Source: Curtobacterium sp. SGAir0471 (GTDB lineage Bacteria > Actinomycetota > Actinomycetes > Actinomycetales > Microbacteriaceae). Taken from it: a stretch of DNA of 64,000 bases. Positions 26,145-34,247 of the stretch are shown piece by piece. The notes beneath the pieces are model-generated. The model searched no databases. It saw nothing but the letters and a program-made list of their open reading frames with translations, and was not told where the DNA came from. Location of the stretch: NCBI RefSeq assembly GCF_005490985.1, contig NZ_CP027869.1, positions 1,178,001-1,242,000 on the forward strand, given 5' to 3'. The position numbers and the translations under genes are program-made. Numbering within the stretch: position 1 is the stretch's first letter; each line of letters opens with the position of its first letter.

Positions 26145-26333
26145 ATGCGCAACCGCATCATCGTCATCGGGCTCATCGCCCTGGTCGGCATCTGGATCGG
26201 CTCCCGGTCGAACCGTCCGGTCGTCAAGAAGACGACCACCGCCGAGACCATCCGCAAGGCCTGGAACGACCCGCACGCGCGGAAGCAGCGCGCGAAGCTC
26301 CGCAAGAAGATCGAGAAGGCCGCCTCGCGCTGA
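26145..26333 (+). CDS. Small membrane-anchored basic protein, hypothetical
   Basis: The 62-residue product has one N-terminal helix (MRNRIIVIGLIALVGIWIGS) and a highly basic, helical tail (WNDPHARKQRAKLRKKIEKAAS). The ATG follows GAGAAGGAG, a strong site. It is 39 bp after the aquaporin, so probably in the same transcript, and ends just before a bidirectional terminator. No family recognised. Confidence 0.75.
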   Translation: MRNRIIVIGLIALVGIWIGSRSNRPVVKKTTTAETIRKAWNDPHARKQRAKLRKKIEKAASR

Positions 26334-26348
26334 CGAGGCGACCCTTCG

Positions 26349-26394
26349 ACGGACGGGAGGCGCGGTGCCAGCTGGCACCGCGCCTCCCGTCCGT
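26349..26394. terminator. Bidirectional terminator, palindrome family copy 1
   Basis: A perfect 46-bp palindrome: each 23-base arm contains ACGGACGGGAGGCGCGG then TGCCAG at the centre. It sits between the convergent genes ending at 26333 and 26408. The core recurs at least six more times in the window. Confidence 0.85.
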
Positions 26395-26407
26395 CCTGGT
26401 GTCGCCG

Positions 26408-26935
26408 CTACTGCGACCCGTCGGGATCCGTGAGCGCGGCGGCGTACGCGCGGACCGACCGGTTGTAGCGGGGGAGCGTCGGCTCGACCGCCTCGATCGC
26501 GACCCGCAGCGCCTCGTCCACCCGACCCGCGCTGTGCAGCGCGAGTGCGAGGAAGACGCGCGGTGCCGAGCCCGTCGCGGGGTGCAGGGGAGCGTCCCGC
26601 AGCATCGCGATGGCCTCGTCGGTGCGCCCGAGGTTCCGGAGCGTCGACGCGTGCTGCACCACGAGCTGCGCGGCACGGTCCGGGTCGACCTCCGCCAACC
26701 CGGAGGCCGTCGCTGCCGCGTAGTGCTCGTGCGCTTCGGCCTCGCGGCCGCCGGAGTCGTGCGCACCGTCGAGCTCGAAGGCACCGAGGGCCGGGTGGGG
26801 AGCCTCGGCGGCGAGCAGCCGCATCCGCTCGATCCGGACCTGGTCGTCCACGGTCTCGTCCGCCCAGAGCGCGTCGACCCGGTCCTCCCACTCGGCATCG
26901 GACGGTCGGGTCTGCGGGGTCGTGGAGTCGGTCAC
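26408..26935 (-). CDS. Tetratricopeptide-repeat protein
   Basis: The product is made of helical pairs of TPR type: ALGAFELDGAHDSGGREAEAHEHYAAA, LVVQHASTLRNLGRTDEAIAMLRDA, and LALALHSAGRVDEALRVAIEAV. This matches the small cytosolic TPR proteins common in Microbacteriaceae, which act as protein scaffolds. The GTG at 26935 opens VTDSTTPQTRPSDAEWEDR; an ATG at 26971 would add 12 residues. Neither has a strong ribosome-binding site. It is divergent from the kinase gene. Confidence 0.8.
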   Translation of the reverse strand: MTDSTTPQTRPSDAEWEDRVDALWADETVDDQVRIERMRLLAAEAPHPALGAFELDGAHDSGGREAEAHEHYAAATASGLAEVDPDRAAQLVVQHASTLRNLGRTDEAIAMLRDAPLHPATGSAPRVFLALALHSAGRVDEALRVAIEAVEPTLPRYNRSVRAYAAALTDPDGSQ

Positions 26936-27053
26936 GGTGTCACCGTAGCGGGGGTCCGACACGTCGAGCATCCGGGGAACGTGCCTTCACGCACGCACGC
27001 GCGACGGGATGCGAAGATGCATCGTTGCCCACCGACAGGACGACGAGGAACCC

Positions 27054-28514
27054 ATGGGACACGACGACGCGGCGCCGCTGCTCGACGGGCGCTACCGGCT
27101 CGAGCAGGAGATCGGGCGGGGCGGGATGTCCGTCGTGTACCGCGCGACCGACGAGGTGCTGCACCGTCCGGTCGCGGTGAAGCTCTTCCACCCGGGCTCC
27201 GTCGACCTGGCCCGGCAGGAGGCTGAACTCGGCGTCCTCGCGGCACTCGAGCACCACGGTCTGGTCGGACTGCTCGACGCGGGGGTGGTCGACGTCGTCG
27301 GCAGTGGTCCGCGGCGCTTCCTCGTGATGTCGCTCGTCGTCGGCCAGGACCTGGAGGCCCGGCTCGAGGTCGGGCCGCTCTCCGCGAAGCACATCGCCGA
27401 GATCGGCTACGACATGGCCGAAGCGCTCGAGTACATCCACCCGCACGGCGTCGTGCACCGCGACATCAAGCCCTCGAACATCCTGCTCGTGGACTACGGC
27501 ACGGGCTCGGAGCGGGCCCGTGCACGGCTGACGGACTTCGGGATCGCCCTCGCCGCCGGGGTCGAACGGCTCACGGCCGACGGCGTCACGACCGGCACCG
27601 CCGCCTACCTCAGCCCCGAGCAGGCCCGCGGCGGCGACGTCGGTCCCGCCAGCGACGTGTACTCGCTCGGCCTCGTGCTGCTGCAGTGCTTCACGCGGCG
27701 GCGGGAGTTCCCGGGGTCGCTCGTCGAGTCCGCGATCGCCCGGCTGTCGCGGGACCCCGTCGTGCCGGAGCCGCTGCCGGAGCACTGGAAGCACCTGCTC
27801 CGGGTGATGACGGCACAGGACCCGGCGGACCGGCCCCTCGGCGCGCAGCTCGTCGCGATGCTGCGGGACGTCGTGATCACCGAGAGCGCGGGAGGCGACA
27901 CCGCGACCCCGGGCACCAGGACCGCTGCTGCTGCGACCACTGCACCGTCCGACGCCGCCCCGTCCGACGCCGCCCCGTCCGACGCCGGCCACGGCCACGC
28001 GGCCCCGGGCGACGCGGCACCCGCCGGGTCCCGCCCGGCCACCCTCGACTCGCTCCCCGAGGAGTCGCTGCAGCGCACGGTCGCGATGGCGGCACGGCTC
28101 TTCGACGCCCCGATCGCCCTGGTCGACGTGCTCGACGAGGACCGCGAGTGGTCGCAGTCGTGGATCGCCGAGGGCGTCGACGAGGCGGCTCGGAACATCA
28201 GCTTCCGCAGCGGCTTCGCGCCGGTGCCGGTGCCCGTGGTGATCCCGGACGGTTCGGTGCACCCGGAGATGCGGCAGAGTCCGCTCGTCACCGGGCCGCT
28301 CGGCATCCGGTTCTACGTGAGCGTCCCCCTGCTCCGGCACGACGGCACCGCGGTTGGGACGCTCGCCGTGCTCGACGTCCGCGCGCGCGAGGCGTCCGAG
28401 GCCGACCTGGCGAACCTCCGCGACCTCGCCGCCCTGGCCGTGACGCAGCTCGAGCTCCGCCAGGAGGGGCTGCGGACGACGAGCGACGCGCTCCCGCTCG
28501 ACGGCGCCCACTGA
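27054..28514 (+). CDS. Cytosolic Ser/Thr protein kinase with C-terminal GAF domain
   Basis: The ATG follows GAGGAAC. Residues 1-270 are a Hanks-type kinase: glycine loop IGRGGMSVVY, Lys in VAVKLF, catalytic loop VHRDIKPSN, LTDFGIA, and activation segment TGTAAYLSPEQARGG. A low-complexity Ala/Pro/Ser linker (about 290-340) contains three copies of a PSDAA unit. A GAF-like domain fills the C-terminus (FDAPIALVDVLDEDREWSQSW, VSVPLLRHDGTAVGTLAVLD). There is no membrane helix or PASTA repeat, unlike PknB. GAF domains bind small ligands, so this may be a ligand-responsive kinase. The 486-residue gene is monocistronic. Confidence 0.9.
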   Translation: MGHDDAAPLLDGRYRLEQEIGRGGMSVVYRATDEVLHRPVAVKLFHPGSVDLARQEAELGVLAALEHHGLVGLLDAGVVDVVGSGPRRFLVMSLVVGQDLEARLEVGPLSAKHIAEIGYDMAEALEYIHPHGVVHRDIKPSNILLVDYGTGSERARARLTDFGIALAAGVERLTADGVTTGTAAYLSPEQARGGDVGPASDVYSLGLVLLQCFTRRREFPGSLVESAIARLSRDPVVPEPLPEHWKHLLRVMTAQDPADRPLGAQLVAMLRDVVITESAGGDTATPGTRTAAAATTAPSDAAPSDAAPSDAGHGHAAPGDAAPAGSRPATLDSLPEESLQRTVAMAARLFDAPIALVDVLDEDREWSQSWIAEGVDEAARNISFRSGFAPVPVPVVIPDGSVHPEMRQSPLVTGPLGIRFYVSVPLLRHDGTAVGTLAVLDVRAREASEADLANLRDLAALAVTQLELRQEGLRTTSDALPLDGAH

Positions 28515-28553
28515 GCCGCACCACGCAACGGCACGGACGACGGCCCGCCGGCG

Positions 28554-28808
28554 TCAGGAGCGCGGCTGGTCGTCCGACCAGGCCACGGCGCGATCGGCCT
28601 GCTCCGCGGTGATGCTGGTCACGGCACCGCAGTTGACGCACTCGTTCCGGTGGGACCGCGAGAGCGGGATCAGCGGCACGAAGAACAGGCTGAGCTTCGT
28701 CGTCCGTCGCACCACCCGCTGCGCCGCCAGGACCCCGCACACCCCGCAGACGAAGCGGACCACGGTGAGCAGGGTGTCGGTGCCACGGGTACCGAAGATC
28801 AGGAACAC
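28554..28808 (-). CDS. Small zinc-ribbon protein
   Basis: An 84-residue protein with two CxxC pairs, FVCGVCGVLAAQRVVRR and NECVNCGAVTS, separated by a hydrophobic strand SLFFVPLIPLSRSH. The spacing fits the zinc_ribbon_15 type. It is probably a small metal-binding protein of unknown function. It is convergent with the kinase gene. Confidence 0.75.
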   Translation of the reverse strand: MFLIFGTRGTDTLLTVVRFVCGVCGVLAAQRVVRRTTKLSLFFVPLIPLSRSHRNECVNCGAVTSITAEQADRAVAWSDDQPRS

Positions 28809-28859
28809 ACCGCGAGGCTACGCGAACGACCGCCGCGGACCGTCAGACGTCCGACACCG

Positions 28860-29753
28860 TCAGACGTCCGACACCGTCACGCGGAACGACCGCACGAGCG
28901 GCTCGTCCGGAGTGACGACGGTGGGGGCGTCCCAGGCCAGGGCCGAGCCGATCGCCGGGTACTCGGCGACCCGGACGAACCACGGATCGCGGTGGTCCAG
29001 CGCCTCGACGAGCACGCGCGCCCGTCCGCCGTCGAAGGACCCGGTCCACGACACCGAGGGCGCGACCGACCCGTGCACCTGGTCCTCGCCCGAGCCGTCG
29101 GGTGTCCGGACCACGACGTCCGTGCAGCGCGCGAAGCGCAGGAACCAGCCGCCGTACCCGGCCCCGGTGCGGCCGTGGCTGCCCGGACTGCCGAGCACCA
29201 CCCGTCGGCCGCCGGCTGCGCGGAACGACGAGGTCCACTCGAGCTGCCACCCCTCGAGCGCCGGACCCCAGGCGAGGGTGCGGTCCTCCTGGAGCAGCGG
29301 GTCACCGCCCGGGCTGCGCCAGACGATCCCCACCCGCAGCCGGGACCGGTCCGACGCGCCGCACTCCACGGACGCAGACGCCACGGACGCAGACGCGACG
29401 GACCCGGACCCGGACGCGACGGACCAGGACCCGGACTCGACCGTGGCGACGCCGTGGTCGTCCTGCCACCGGTAGCCCGCACCGGGCACGTACGTCGGAC
29501 CACCCCAGCAGTTGACGCCGTCGACGTCGGGCAACGCGATCCCCAGACCCGAGTGCCACGCGTGGTCGTCGGGGCCCCGGTCGGTCAGCACCACGCCGCC
29601 CAGGGTGCGCACGGGGTGCACGAACGGCCGCGGCGCCCAGGCCCTGGGGAGGTCCATGCCGTCGAGCACCTCGCCCACCTGCACCCCAGCGACCTCCAGG
29701 GACCCGAGCGCACGGCGCGTGCCGCCCACTCCCGCCGGTCCGTCCGTTCCCAC
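28860..29753 (-). CDS. PmoA-like (DUF6807) family protein
   Basis: From the GTG at 29753 the product has 297 residues. It shows the all-beta plan of the DUF6807/PmoA-like family: PRPFVHPVRTLGGVVLTDRGPDDHAWHSGLGIALPDVDGVNCWGG, then GYGGWFLRF, and HRDPWFVRV near the end. The HxxG and His residues in DDHAWHSGL are conserved marks. The family, despite its name, is thought to be sugar-related. A Ser/Ala repeat VASASVASAS lies near residue 150. The last 17 bp including the stop are duplicated just downstream (28843-28876). Confidence 0.75.
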   Translation of the reverse strand: MGTDGPAGVGGTRRALGSLEVAGVQVGEVLDGMDLPRAWAPRPFVHPVRTLGGVVLTDRGPDDHAWHSGLGIALPDVDGVNCWGGPTYVPGAGYRWQDDHGVATVESGSWSVASGSGSVASASVASASVECGASDRSRLRVGIVWRSPGGDPLLQEDRTLAWGPALEGWQLEWTSSFRAAGGRRVVLGSPGSHGRTGAGYGGWFLRFARCTDVVVRTPDGSGEDQVHGSVAPSVSWTGSFDGGRARVLVEALDHRDPWFVRVAEYPAIGSALAWDAPTVVTPDEPLVRSFRVTVSDV

Positions 29754-29763
29754 TGGCCCGACG

Positions 29764-30477
29764 CTACGCGCCGACCTGCCCGGGTCGCCGCCGCACGAGC
29801 ACCACGCTGTCGACGGTCTCGTGTCGCTCCCCGTCCGGCCCGGTGCTCGACCGCAGCCGTCCCTCGGCCACCACCACGTCCCACCCGTCGTCGAGCTGGA
29901 GTGCCGCGAGGTCCTGCTCGGGCGTGGGGAAGCGGTACGCCCGCATCTCCTCGGGCAGGTCACCGTGCGGCGGTGCGGCGTGCGCCGTGACGAGCAGGTG
30001 CCCGCCCGGAGCAACGGCCGCGGTCGCCCGGTGCAGGATGGCCGCGCGCGGGATCTCCACCGGCCACGACTGCAGGAACGACGCCGTGACGAGGTCGAAC
30101 CGTTCCTCGGCATCCGGCGCCCAGGTCGCGAGGTCGGCGGCGACGAACCGCGTCCGCTCGGCCACCCCGGCGGCCTGCGCCGCACGCTCGCCGCGCTCGA
30201 CGGCCGTCCGGGACAGGTCGACACCGGTCACGGTCCAGCCCTGCTCCGCGAGCCAGACGACGTCACCGCCCTCACCGCACCCGAGGTCGAGTGCCCGCCC
30301 GCCCCCGACCGGCAGTCCGGCGACGACGTCGGCGAGCACGGCGTTCACCCGGCCGGACCAGATCCCGTCCCGTTCCGCGTACCGGGCCTCCCACCACTCG
30401 CGGGCCGTCCCGACCTCGGGAGAGTCGTTCGAGGAGGCGGCGGAGTGGGAGTGGTCAGGCTCGTCGTGCGCGTGCAT
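29764..30477 (-). CDS. Class I SAM-dependent methyltransferase
   Basis: From ATG 30477 (MHAHDEPDHSHS, a His-rich lead) the 237-residue product has the Rossmann methyltransferase motifs: ALDLGCGEGGDVVWLAEQGW (motif I), VTGVDLSRTAVERG (motif II), and FDLVTASFLQSW (motif IV). WWEARYAERDGIWSGRVNAVL at the start is typical of the TehB/UbiE-like class that modifies small molecules. The acceptor is unknown. It lies 10 bp upstream of the DUF6807 gene on the same strand, so the two probably share an operon. Confidence 0.85.
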   Translation of the reverse strand: MHAHDEPDHSHSAASSNDSPEVGTAREWWEARYAERDGIWSGRVNAVLADVVAGLPVGGGRALDLGCGEGGDVVWLAEQGWTVTGVDLSRTAVERGERAAQAAGVAERTRFVAADLATWAPDAEERFDLVTASFLQSWPVEIPRAAILHRATAAVAPGGHLLVTAHAAPPHGDLPEEMRAYRFPTPEQDLAALQLDDGWDVVVAEGRLRSSTGPDGERHETVDSVVLVRRRPGQVGA

Positions 30478-30511
30478 GCGCCCAGTGCACCGCGCGGCGG
30501 CGCAGGCCGCA

Positions 30512-30640
30512 AGCATCCTTGCCGGACCGGCAACGTGGATCGTCGCGAGCAACCGACGGACGGCAAAGCGGACCAGCGCGAGCATCCCCGCCGGACCGGC
30601 AACGCGGACCGCCGCCAGCAACCGTCCGACGGGAGGCAAA
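30512..30640. repeat. Intergenic direct duplication of about 60 bp
   Basis: Positions 30512-30566 and 30581-30640 are imperfect copies. Both begin AGCATCC then GCCGGACCGGCAACG, and both end in a purine-rich GGCAAA. The rest of the 403-bp intergenic region (30478-30880) holds a palindrome (30628-30666) and otherwise nothing I can assign. Confidence 0.7.
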
Positions 30641-30666
30641 CGGCCGCCCGCCGCGCGCCTCCCGTC
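30628..30666. terminator. Palindrome family copy 2 (short arms)
   Basis: Arms GACGGGAGGC and GCCTCCCGTC enclose 19 bp. Same core as the palindrome at 26349 but with a larger loop. It is 151 bp upstream of the methyltransferase start, so it cannot terminate that gene. It could protect against transcription from the far side. Confidence 0.55.
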
Positions 30667-30880
30667 CGTCGCACACCGGACCCGCACCCGACGACGTTCC
30701 GTCCAGAGTGCGCGGTCTGCGCGTCCGGAGCCCGTCACGCCGCGCAGCGGCGCGTACCGTCGCCGGCACGACGAGATCGTCCGGCGCCCACGCCATGCGG
30801 GAGCCGCCAGGGTGGGCAACGCCGCCCCGACGCTCCGGACGGCGCAGGACGCCAGGCGGTCGTGATGCAGGGAGCACGAC

Positions 30881-31048
30881 ATGTCGACGTACCAGGCAGA
30901 CGAGCGGGTCGAACCGGTCCGCGTCACCACCTACCGCCACCTCCGCCGCGCCGCACGCCGCGGCTGGGCGGTCCCGGAGGGCACCCCGGCGCCCTCGCTC
31001 GCCGACCTGGCGCGGGTCCGCGGACTCGGCCGCGGCGACCGCACGTGA
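30881..31048 (+). CDS. Small basic protein upstream of AraC regulator, hypothetical
   Basis: This 55-residue frame starts with ATG (GGGAG 7 bp upstream). It encodes MSTYQADERVEPVRVTTYRHLRRAARRGWAVPEGTPAPSLADLARVRGLGRGDRT, rich in Arg. Its stop overlaps the next start in GTGA, the usual coupling seen throughout this genome, which supports it being translated. No family recognised; no membrane helix. Confidence 0.6.
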   Translation: MSTYQADERVEPVRVTTYRHLRRAARRGWAVPEGTPAPSLADLARVRGLGRGDRT

Positions 31049-32094
31049 TCACCGCGACCCAGGACCCGCCCGCCGAGGACCGGACGATCGAACAGCGCCG
31101 GACCTCGGTCCGCCAGGTCGTGCACAGCGGCACGGAACCCGGCGAGGCCCGCGCCCTCCACGAGGGCGTGTACGACGGTCGCGACCTGTGGTCCCGTCCC
31201 GACGGCGACACGCCCTTCTCCTACCGGTACCGCTCGACCGGGGACGGGCGCGTCAGCCTCCGGACCTCGTCGGTCTCGGCGCACCACGGCGGCGTGCTCG
31301 CCCCCGGCCGGCAGTACCTGCTGGCGTGGTCGGTCGAGGGCGGCATCGTGCTCGACCCGGACCGTGAGGACGGGGTCACCCTCCGCCCGGGTGTCCCGGT
31401 GATGTGCCCGGCCGGTCGTCCCTTCACGGTGGCGGCGCCGCCCGGCACGGTGCACCTGGTGCACTTCGACGCGGACTTCGTCGAGGCCGTCGCGGTCGTC
31501 GGCGGGACGGCCGCTCCCGTGCCGCTGGCCTTCCCGATCGCCGTCCCGACCGCCCGACTCGCGCCGCTGCAGCGCACGCTGCGCGAGCTCGCCGCCCCGA
31601 TGCTCGACGTCGACGTGGTGGACGGCCCACGGGCCGCGCTCGACCTGCGCCTCGCCGAGGCCGTCCTCGAGGCGTTCCGCCCCGACCCCGACGGCGGGGT
31701 CCCGGACGTGCCCGTCGCGACGCTCGAGCGCGCAAAGGCCTACATGTACGCGCACTTCGCCCGACCGCTCAGCGCCGCCGAGATCGCCGCCGCGGCCGAG
31801 ACCAGCGTGCGGACGCTCCAGGAGACCTTCCAACGGCAGGAGGAGTCGACGCCGACCACCTACCTGCGGGACCTCCGGCTCGAGAAGGCCCGGCTCGCGC
31901 TCCAGTTCGCCGACGCTCGTGAGACCACGGTGGCGGCCGTCGCGACCTCCTGCGGCTTCCGGCACATGGGGCGGTTCGCCGGCGCGTACGCCGCGCGCTT
32001 CGGGGAACCGCCGGGGGAGACGTTGCGCGGGCAGCGGCGGATGATCGCGGTGGCGGGGACCCCGGGGCGGACACGGTGGTCCCACGCTGGCTGA
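31045..32094 (+). CDS. AraC-family transcriptional regulator
   Basis: The GTG at 31045 overlaps the small upstream gene by 4 bp. Residues 1-210 form a cupin-like sensor (SYRYRSTGDGRVSLRTSSVSAHHGGVL, FTVAAPPGTVHLVHFDADFVE). Residues 225-330 carry two helix-turn-helix motifs (AEIAAAAETSVRTLQETFQRQ and VAAVATSCGFRHMGRFAGAYAARFGE). The layout matches AraC activators of the AraC-binding-like type. Ligand and targets are not evident; the following alpha/beta hydrolase is separated by 110 bp. Confidence 0.88.
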   Translation: MITATQDPPAEDRTIEQRRTSVRQVVHSGTEPGEARALHEGVYDGRDLWSRPDGDTPFSYRYRSTGDGRVSLRTSSVSAHHGGVLAPGRQYLLAWSVEGGIVLDPDREDGVTLRPGVPVMCPAGRPFTVAAPPGTVHLVHFDADFVEAVAVVGGTAAPVPLAFPIAVPTARLAPLQRTLRELAAPMLDVDVVDGPRAALDLRLAEAVLEAFRPDPDGGVPDVPVATLERAKAYMYAHFARPLSAAEIAAAAETSVRTLQETFQRQEESTPTTYLRDLRLEKARLALQFADARETTVAAVATSCGFRHMGRFAGAYAARFGEPPGETLRGQRRMIAVAGTPGRTRWSHAG

Positions 32095-32204
32095 GCGGGC
32101 GGCCGCCCGTCGGCTGTCCGGATCCGCAGGTCGGCCGGGAGGCACTCGGCGCGTCCATCGCGCAGCCCCGGACCGCCCCATGGTGCGCTGGGTAGCGTGC
32201 AGGG

Positions 32205-33077
32205 ATGCAGCGGACGTCACCGAGCACCGGGACCGGCGGGATCGCGGTCGCCGTGCGCGGCACCGGCGCCCCGGTCCTCGTCCTGCACGGCACCCCCGGC
32301 GGCATCGCCGCCGCAGAGGCGATGGCGCGCTTCCTGCCCTCCGACCGCTTCCGGGTCGTGACGCTCGCCCGACCGGGCTACGCGGGTACGACCCTCGAGC
32401 CGGACCAGCCGTCGCTCGACGACGAGGCCGACCGGTACGCGGCGCTCCTCGACGAACTCGGCATCGACCGCGTCGCGGTGCTCGCCTGGTCGGGAGGCGG
32501 CCCGACCGCCTACCGGTTCGCGGTCCGTCACCCGGACCGGGTCAGCGCGCTCGTCGTGGTCGCCGGTCTCTCGGCCCGGTGGGTGCCGCCCGCGCCGTCC
32601 TTCGCGGAGTGGCTCGTCACCTACACACGCGCGGGTGCGGCGCTCGCCGCCTTCGCCGCGCGACTCCTGCCGTCCGTCGTCGTCCGCACCGCCGAGGCCG
32701 GCGTCAGCTCCTTGCGTGGCCGTGCCCTCACCGCGCACGTCACGGACGTCCTGCACGACCGGCCACGCCGCCGGGTCCTGCTCGACCTGTCGTCGAGCGG
32801 CAACGCCGGTGGTCGCAACCGACCCGGGTGGGACAACGACGTCCGGGTGCTCGGCGCGGTCGACGACCTCGAGCTCGGGGCCGTCCGCGTGCCGACGCTC
32901 CTGGTGCACGGCGACGCGGACACCGAGGTCCCGATGGAGCACAGCGCCCGCGCCGCCGCAGCCGTTCCGGACGTCGAACTCGTCACCCTGCCGGGTGGCA
33001 CGCACTTCGGGCTCTGGGACCACCACGAGGCCGCTGCCGTGCAGGCACGGGTGCGGGACCACCTCGCTCGGAGCTGA
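32205..33077 (+). CDS. Alpha/beta hydrolase
   Basis: A 290-residue cytosolic hydrolase. LVLHGTPGG is the oxyanion-hole strand near residue 30. The nucleophile elbow is VLAWSGGGPTAYRFA (Ser about residue 95). The acid lies in VHGDADTEVP and the base His in PGGTHFGLWD near residue 270. The pattern is that of proline-iminopeptidase/haloalkane-dehalogenase-like esterases. Substrate unknown. The nearby AraC gene may regulate it, but no operator is evident. Confidence 0.87.
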   Translation: MQRTSPSTGTGGIAVAVRGTGAPVLVLHGTPGGIAAAEAMARFLPSDRFRVVTLARPGYAGTTLEPDQPSLDDEADRYAALLDELGIDRVAVLAWSGGGPTAYRFAVRHPDRVSALVVVAGLSARWVPPAPSFAEWLVTYTRAGAALAAFAARLLPSVVVRTAEAGVSSLRGRALTAHVTDVLHDRPRRRVLLDLSSSGNAGGRNRPGWDNDVRVLGAVDDLELGAVRVPTLLVHGDADTEVPMEHSARAAAAVPDVELVTLPGGTHFGLWDHHEAAAVQARVRDHLARS

Positions 33078-33131
33078 CCGCAGCCGCCGAGCCTGTGACG
33101 AACCGCAGGGAACCGGGGTCCCTGCCCAGCC

Positions 33132-33149
33132 GGTCACAGGTTCGTGACC
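33132..33149. promoter_or_regulatory. Inverted repeat upstream of NlpC/P60 gene, possible regulator site
   Basis: GGTCAC and GTGACC arms flank six bases, 55 bp before the NlpC/P60 start. A further GTTATC follows at 33155. Wall-hydrolase genes in Actinobacteria are often MtrA targets, whose sites contain GTNAC repeats. The match is suggestive only. Confidence 0.35.
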
Positions 33150-33204
33150 AATACGTTATCTTCCCGAGTCGGTCGATCACCCTGTCGCCGACCCGGAAGG
33201 AACC

Positions 33205-34206
33205 ATGGGACGTCACGCCCTGCCCGCAGCCCCCGACGGCAGCACGTCGACCGCACACGAGGCGGTCGCCCCCGCGCCGACCCGGACGGCGGCGACCCCG
33301 ACCGGTCCCGCCGTAGCTGCTCCGGCAGTGGCGGACACGGCCGCACCGCGTCGTCCCCGTGGCCGTCGTGCCGCCCTCGGTCCCGCGGTCGCCCGTTCCT
33401 CCTTCGTCCAGCCGGCGAAGCCCGCGCGCACCGTCGCGCTCGCCACACCGCGTCCGGTCGCCTCGACCGCCGTCGCCGGCGCCGCCGTGCTCTCGCGGTC
33501 CGCGGCCCTGCGCGCCGAGCGCGCCGCCGACCCACGGCACGTCCGCCGCGCCGCGAACGCCAAGCGCGCGGCGATCCTGCTCGCACCGGCCATCGCGGTC
33601 ACCTCGTCCCTGACGCTCGCGGTCCCCGCGAACGCCGCTCCGCAGGCCACCTCGCACGGCACGTCGTCCTCGTCGATCGCCGCGTACGACGCGCAGTCCT
33701 TCACGGTCGCCCGCGACGTCGAGGTCCCGGTCGTGCAGACCGACGGCATGACGACCACGACGACGATCGTGTCCTACCCGACCATCGTCACGAAGTACGG
33801 GGTCACCACGCAGCAGGCCGAGGCCGCCATCTCGAAGGTGCTCTCCGCCGGCGGCAAGCGCGCCACGATCGTGTCGACAGCGCTGCAGTACATGGGTGAC
33901 CCGTACGTCGAGGGCGGCGCGAGCCACTCCGGCATCGACTGCTCCGGTCTCACGATGGTGGCGTACGCGGCCGTCGGGATCCCGCTCGTGCACTACGTCC
34001 CGTCGCAGGACGCCGTGGCCACGACGATCCCGCAGTCCGAGGCCCTGCCCGGCGACCTCGTGGTGTTCGACAACGAGGACCACGTCGGCATCTACCTCGG
34101 CGACGGCGTCGTGCTGCAGGCACCGCACCCCGGCGACCCGGTCGACATCGTGCCGGTGTACCCGAACGCACACCACTTCGCGCGGCTCCTGCCCGCGGGG
34201 GAGTGA
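33205..34206 (+). CDS. NlpC/P60 (C40) cell-wall peptidase
   Basis: The 333-residue protein ends in an NlpC/P60 domain that cuts D-Glu-linked peptide bonds in peptidoglycan stems. The catalytic Cys is in GIDCSGLTMVAY, the His in EDHVGIYLGDG, and the third residue lies in the following LQAPHPG. An unusual Ala/Pro/Arg-rich cytosolic extension of about 120 residues precedes the membrane segment AAILLAPAIAVTSSLTLAVPANAAP, which looks like an internal signal peptide with an ANA-AP cleavage site. The ATG follows AAGGAA. A similar long lead is seen in other Microbacteriaceae NlpC/P60 proteins; I cannot exclude a later start. Confidence 0.88.
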   Translation: MGRHALPAAPDGSTSTAHEAVAPAPTRTAATPTGPAVAAPAVADTAAPRRPRGRRAALGPAVARSSFVQPAKPARTVALATPRPVASTAVAGAAVLSRSAALRAERAADPRHVRRAANAKRAAILLAPAIAVTSSLTLAVPANAAPQATSHGTSSSSIAAYDAQSFTVARDVEVPVVQTDGMTTTTTIVSYPTIVTKYGVTTQQAEAAISKVLSAGGKRATIVSTALQYMGDPYVEGGASHSGIDCSGLTMVAYAAVGIPLVHYVPSQDAVATTIPQSEALPGDLVVFDNEDHVGIYLGDGVVLQAPHPGDPVDIVPVYPNAHHFARLLPAGE

Positions 34207-34247
34207 CCCGTCCACGGGGAGTTGCGCGCCTCCCGTAAACTGGAGTG

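Noticed and set aside
29512..31044. Long plus-strand extension upstream of the AraC gene
   Set aside because: It covers the methyltransferase and PmoA-like genes in antisense; real motifs are on the minus strand there. The AraC start was placed at 31045.
33090..33200. Cyclic-di-AMP (ydaO) riboswitch upstream of NlpC/P60
   Set aside because: The conserved ydaO core could not be found; only an inverted repeat is present.
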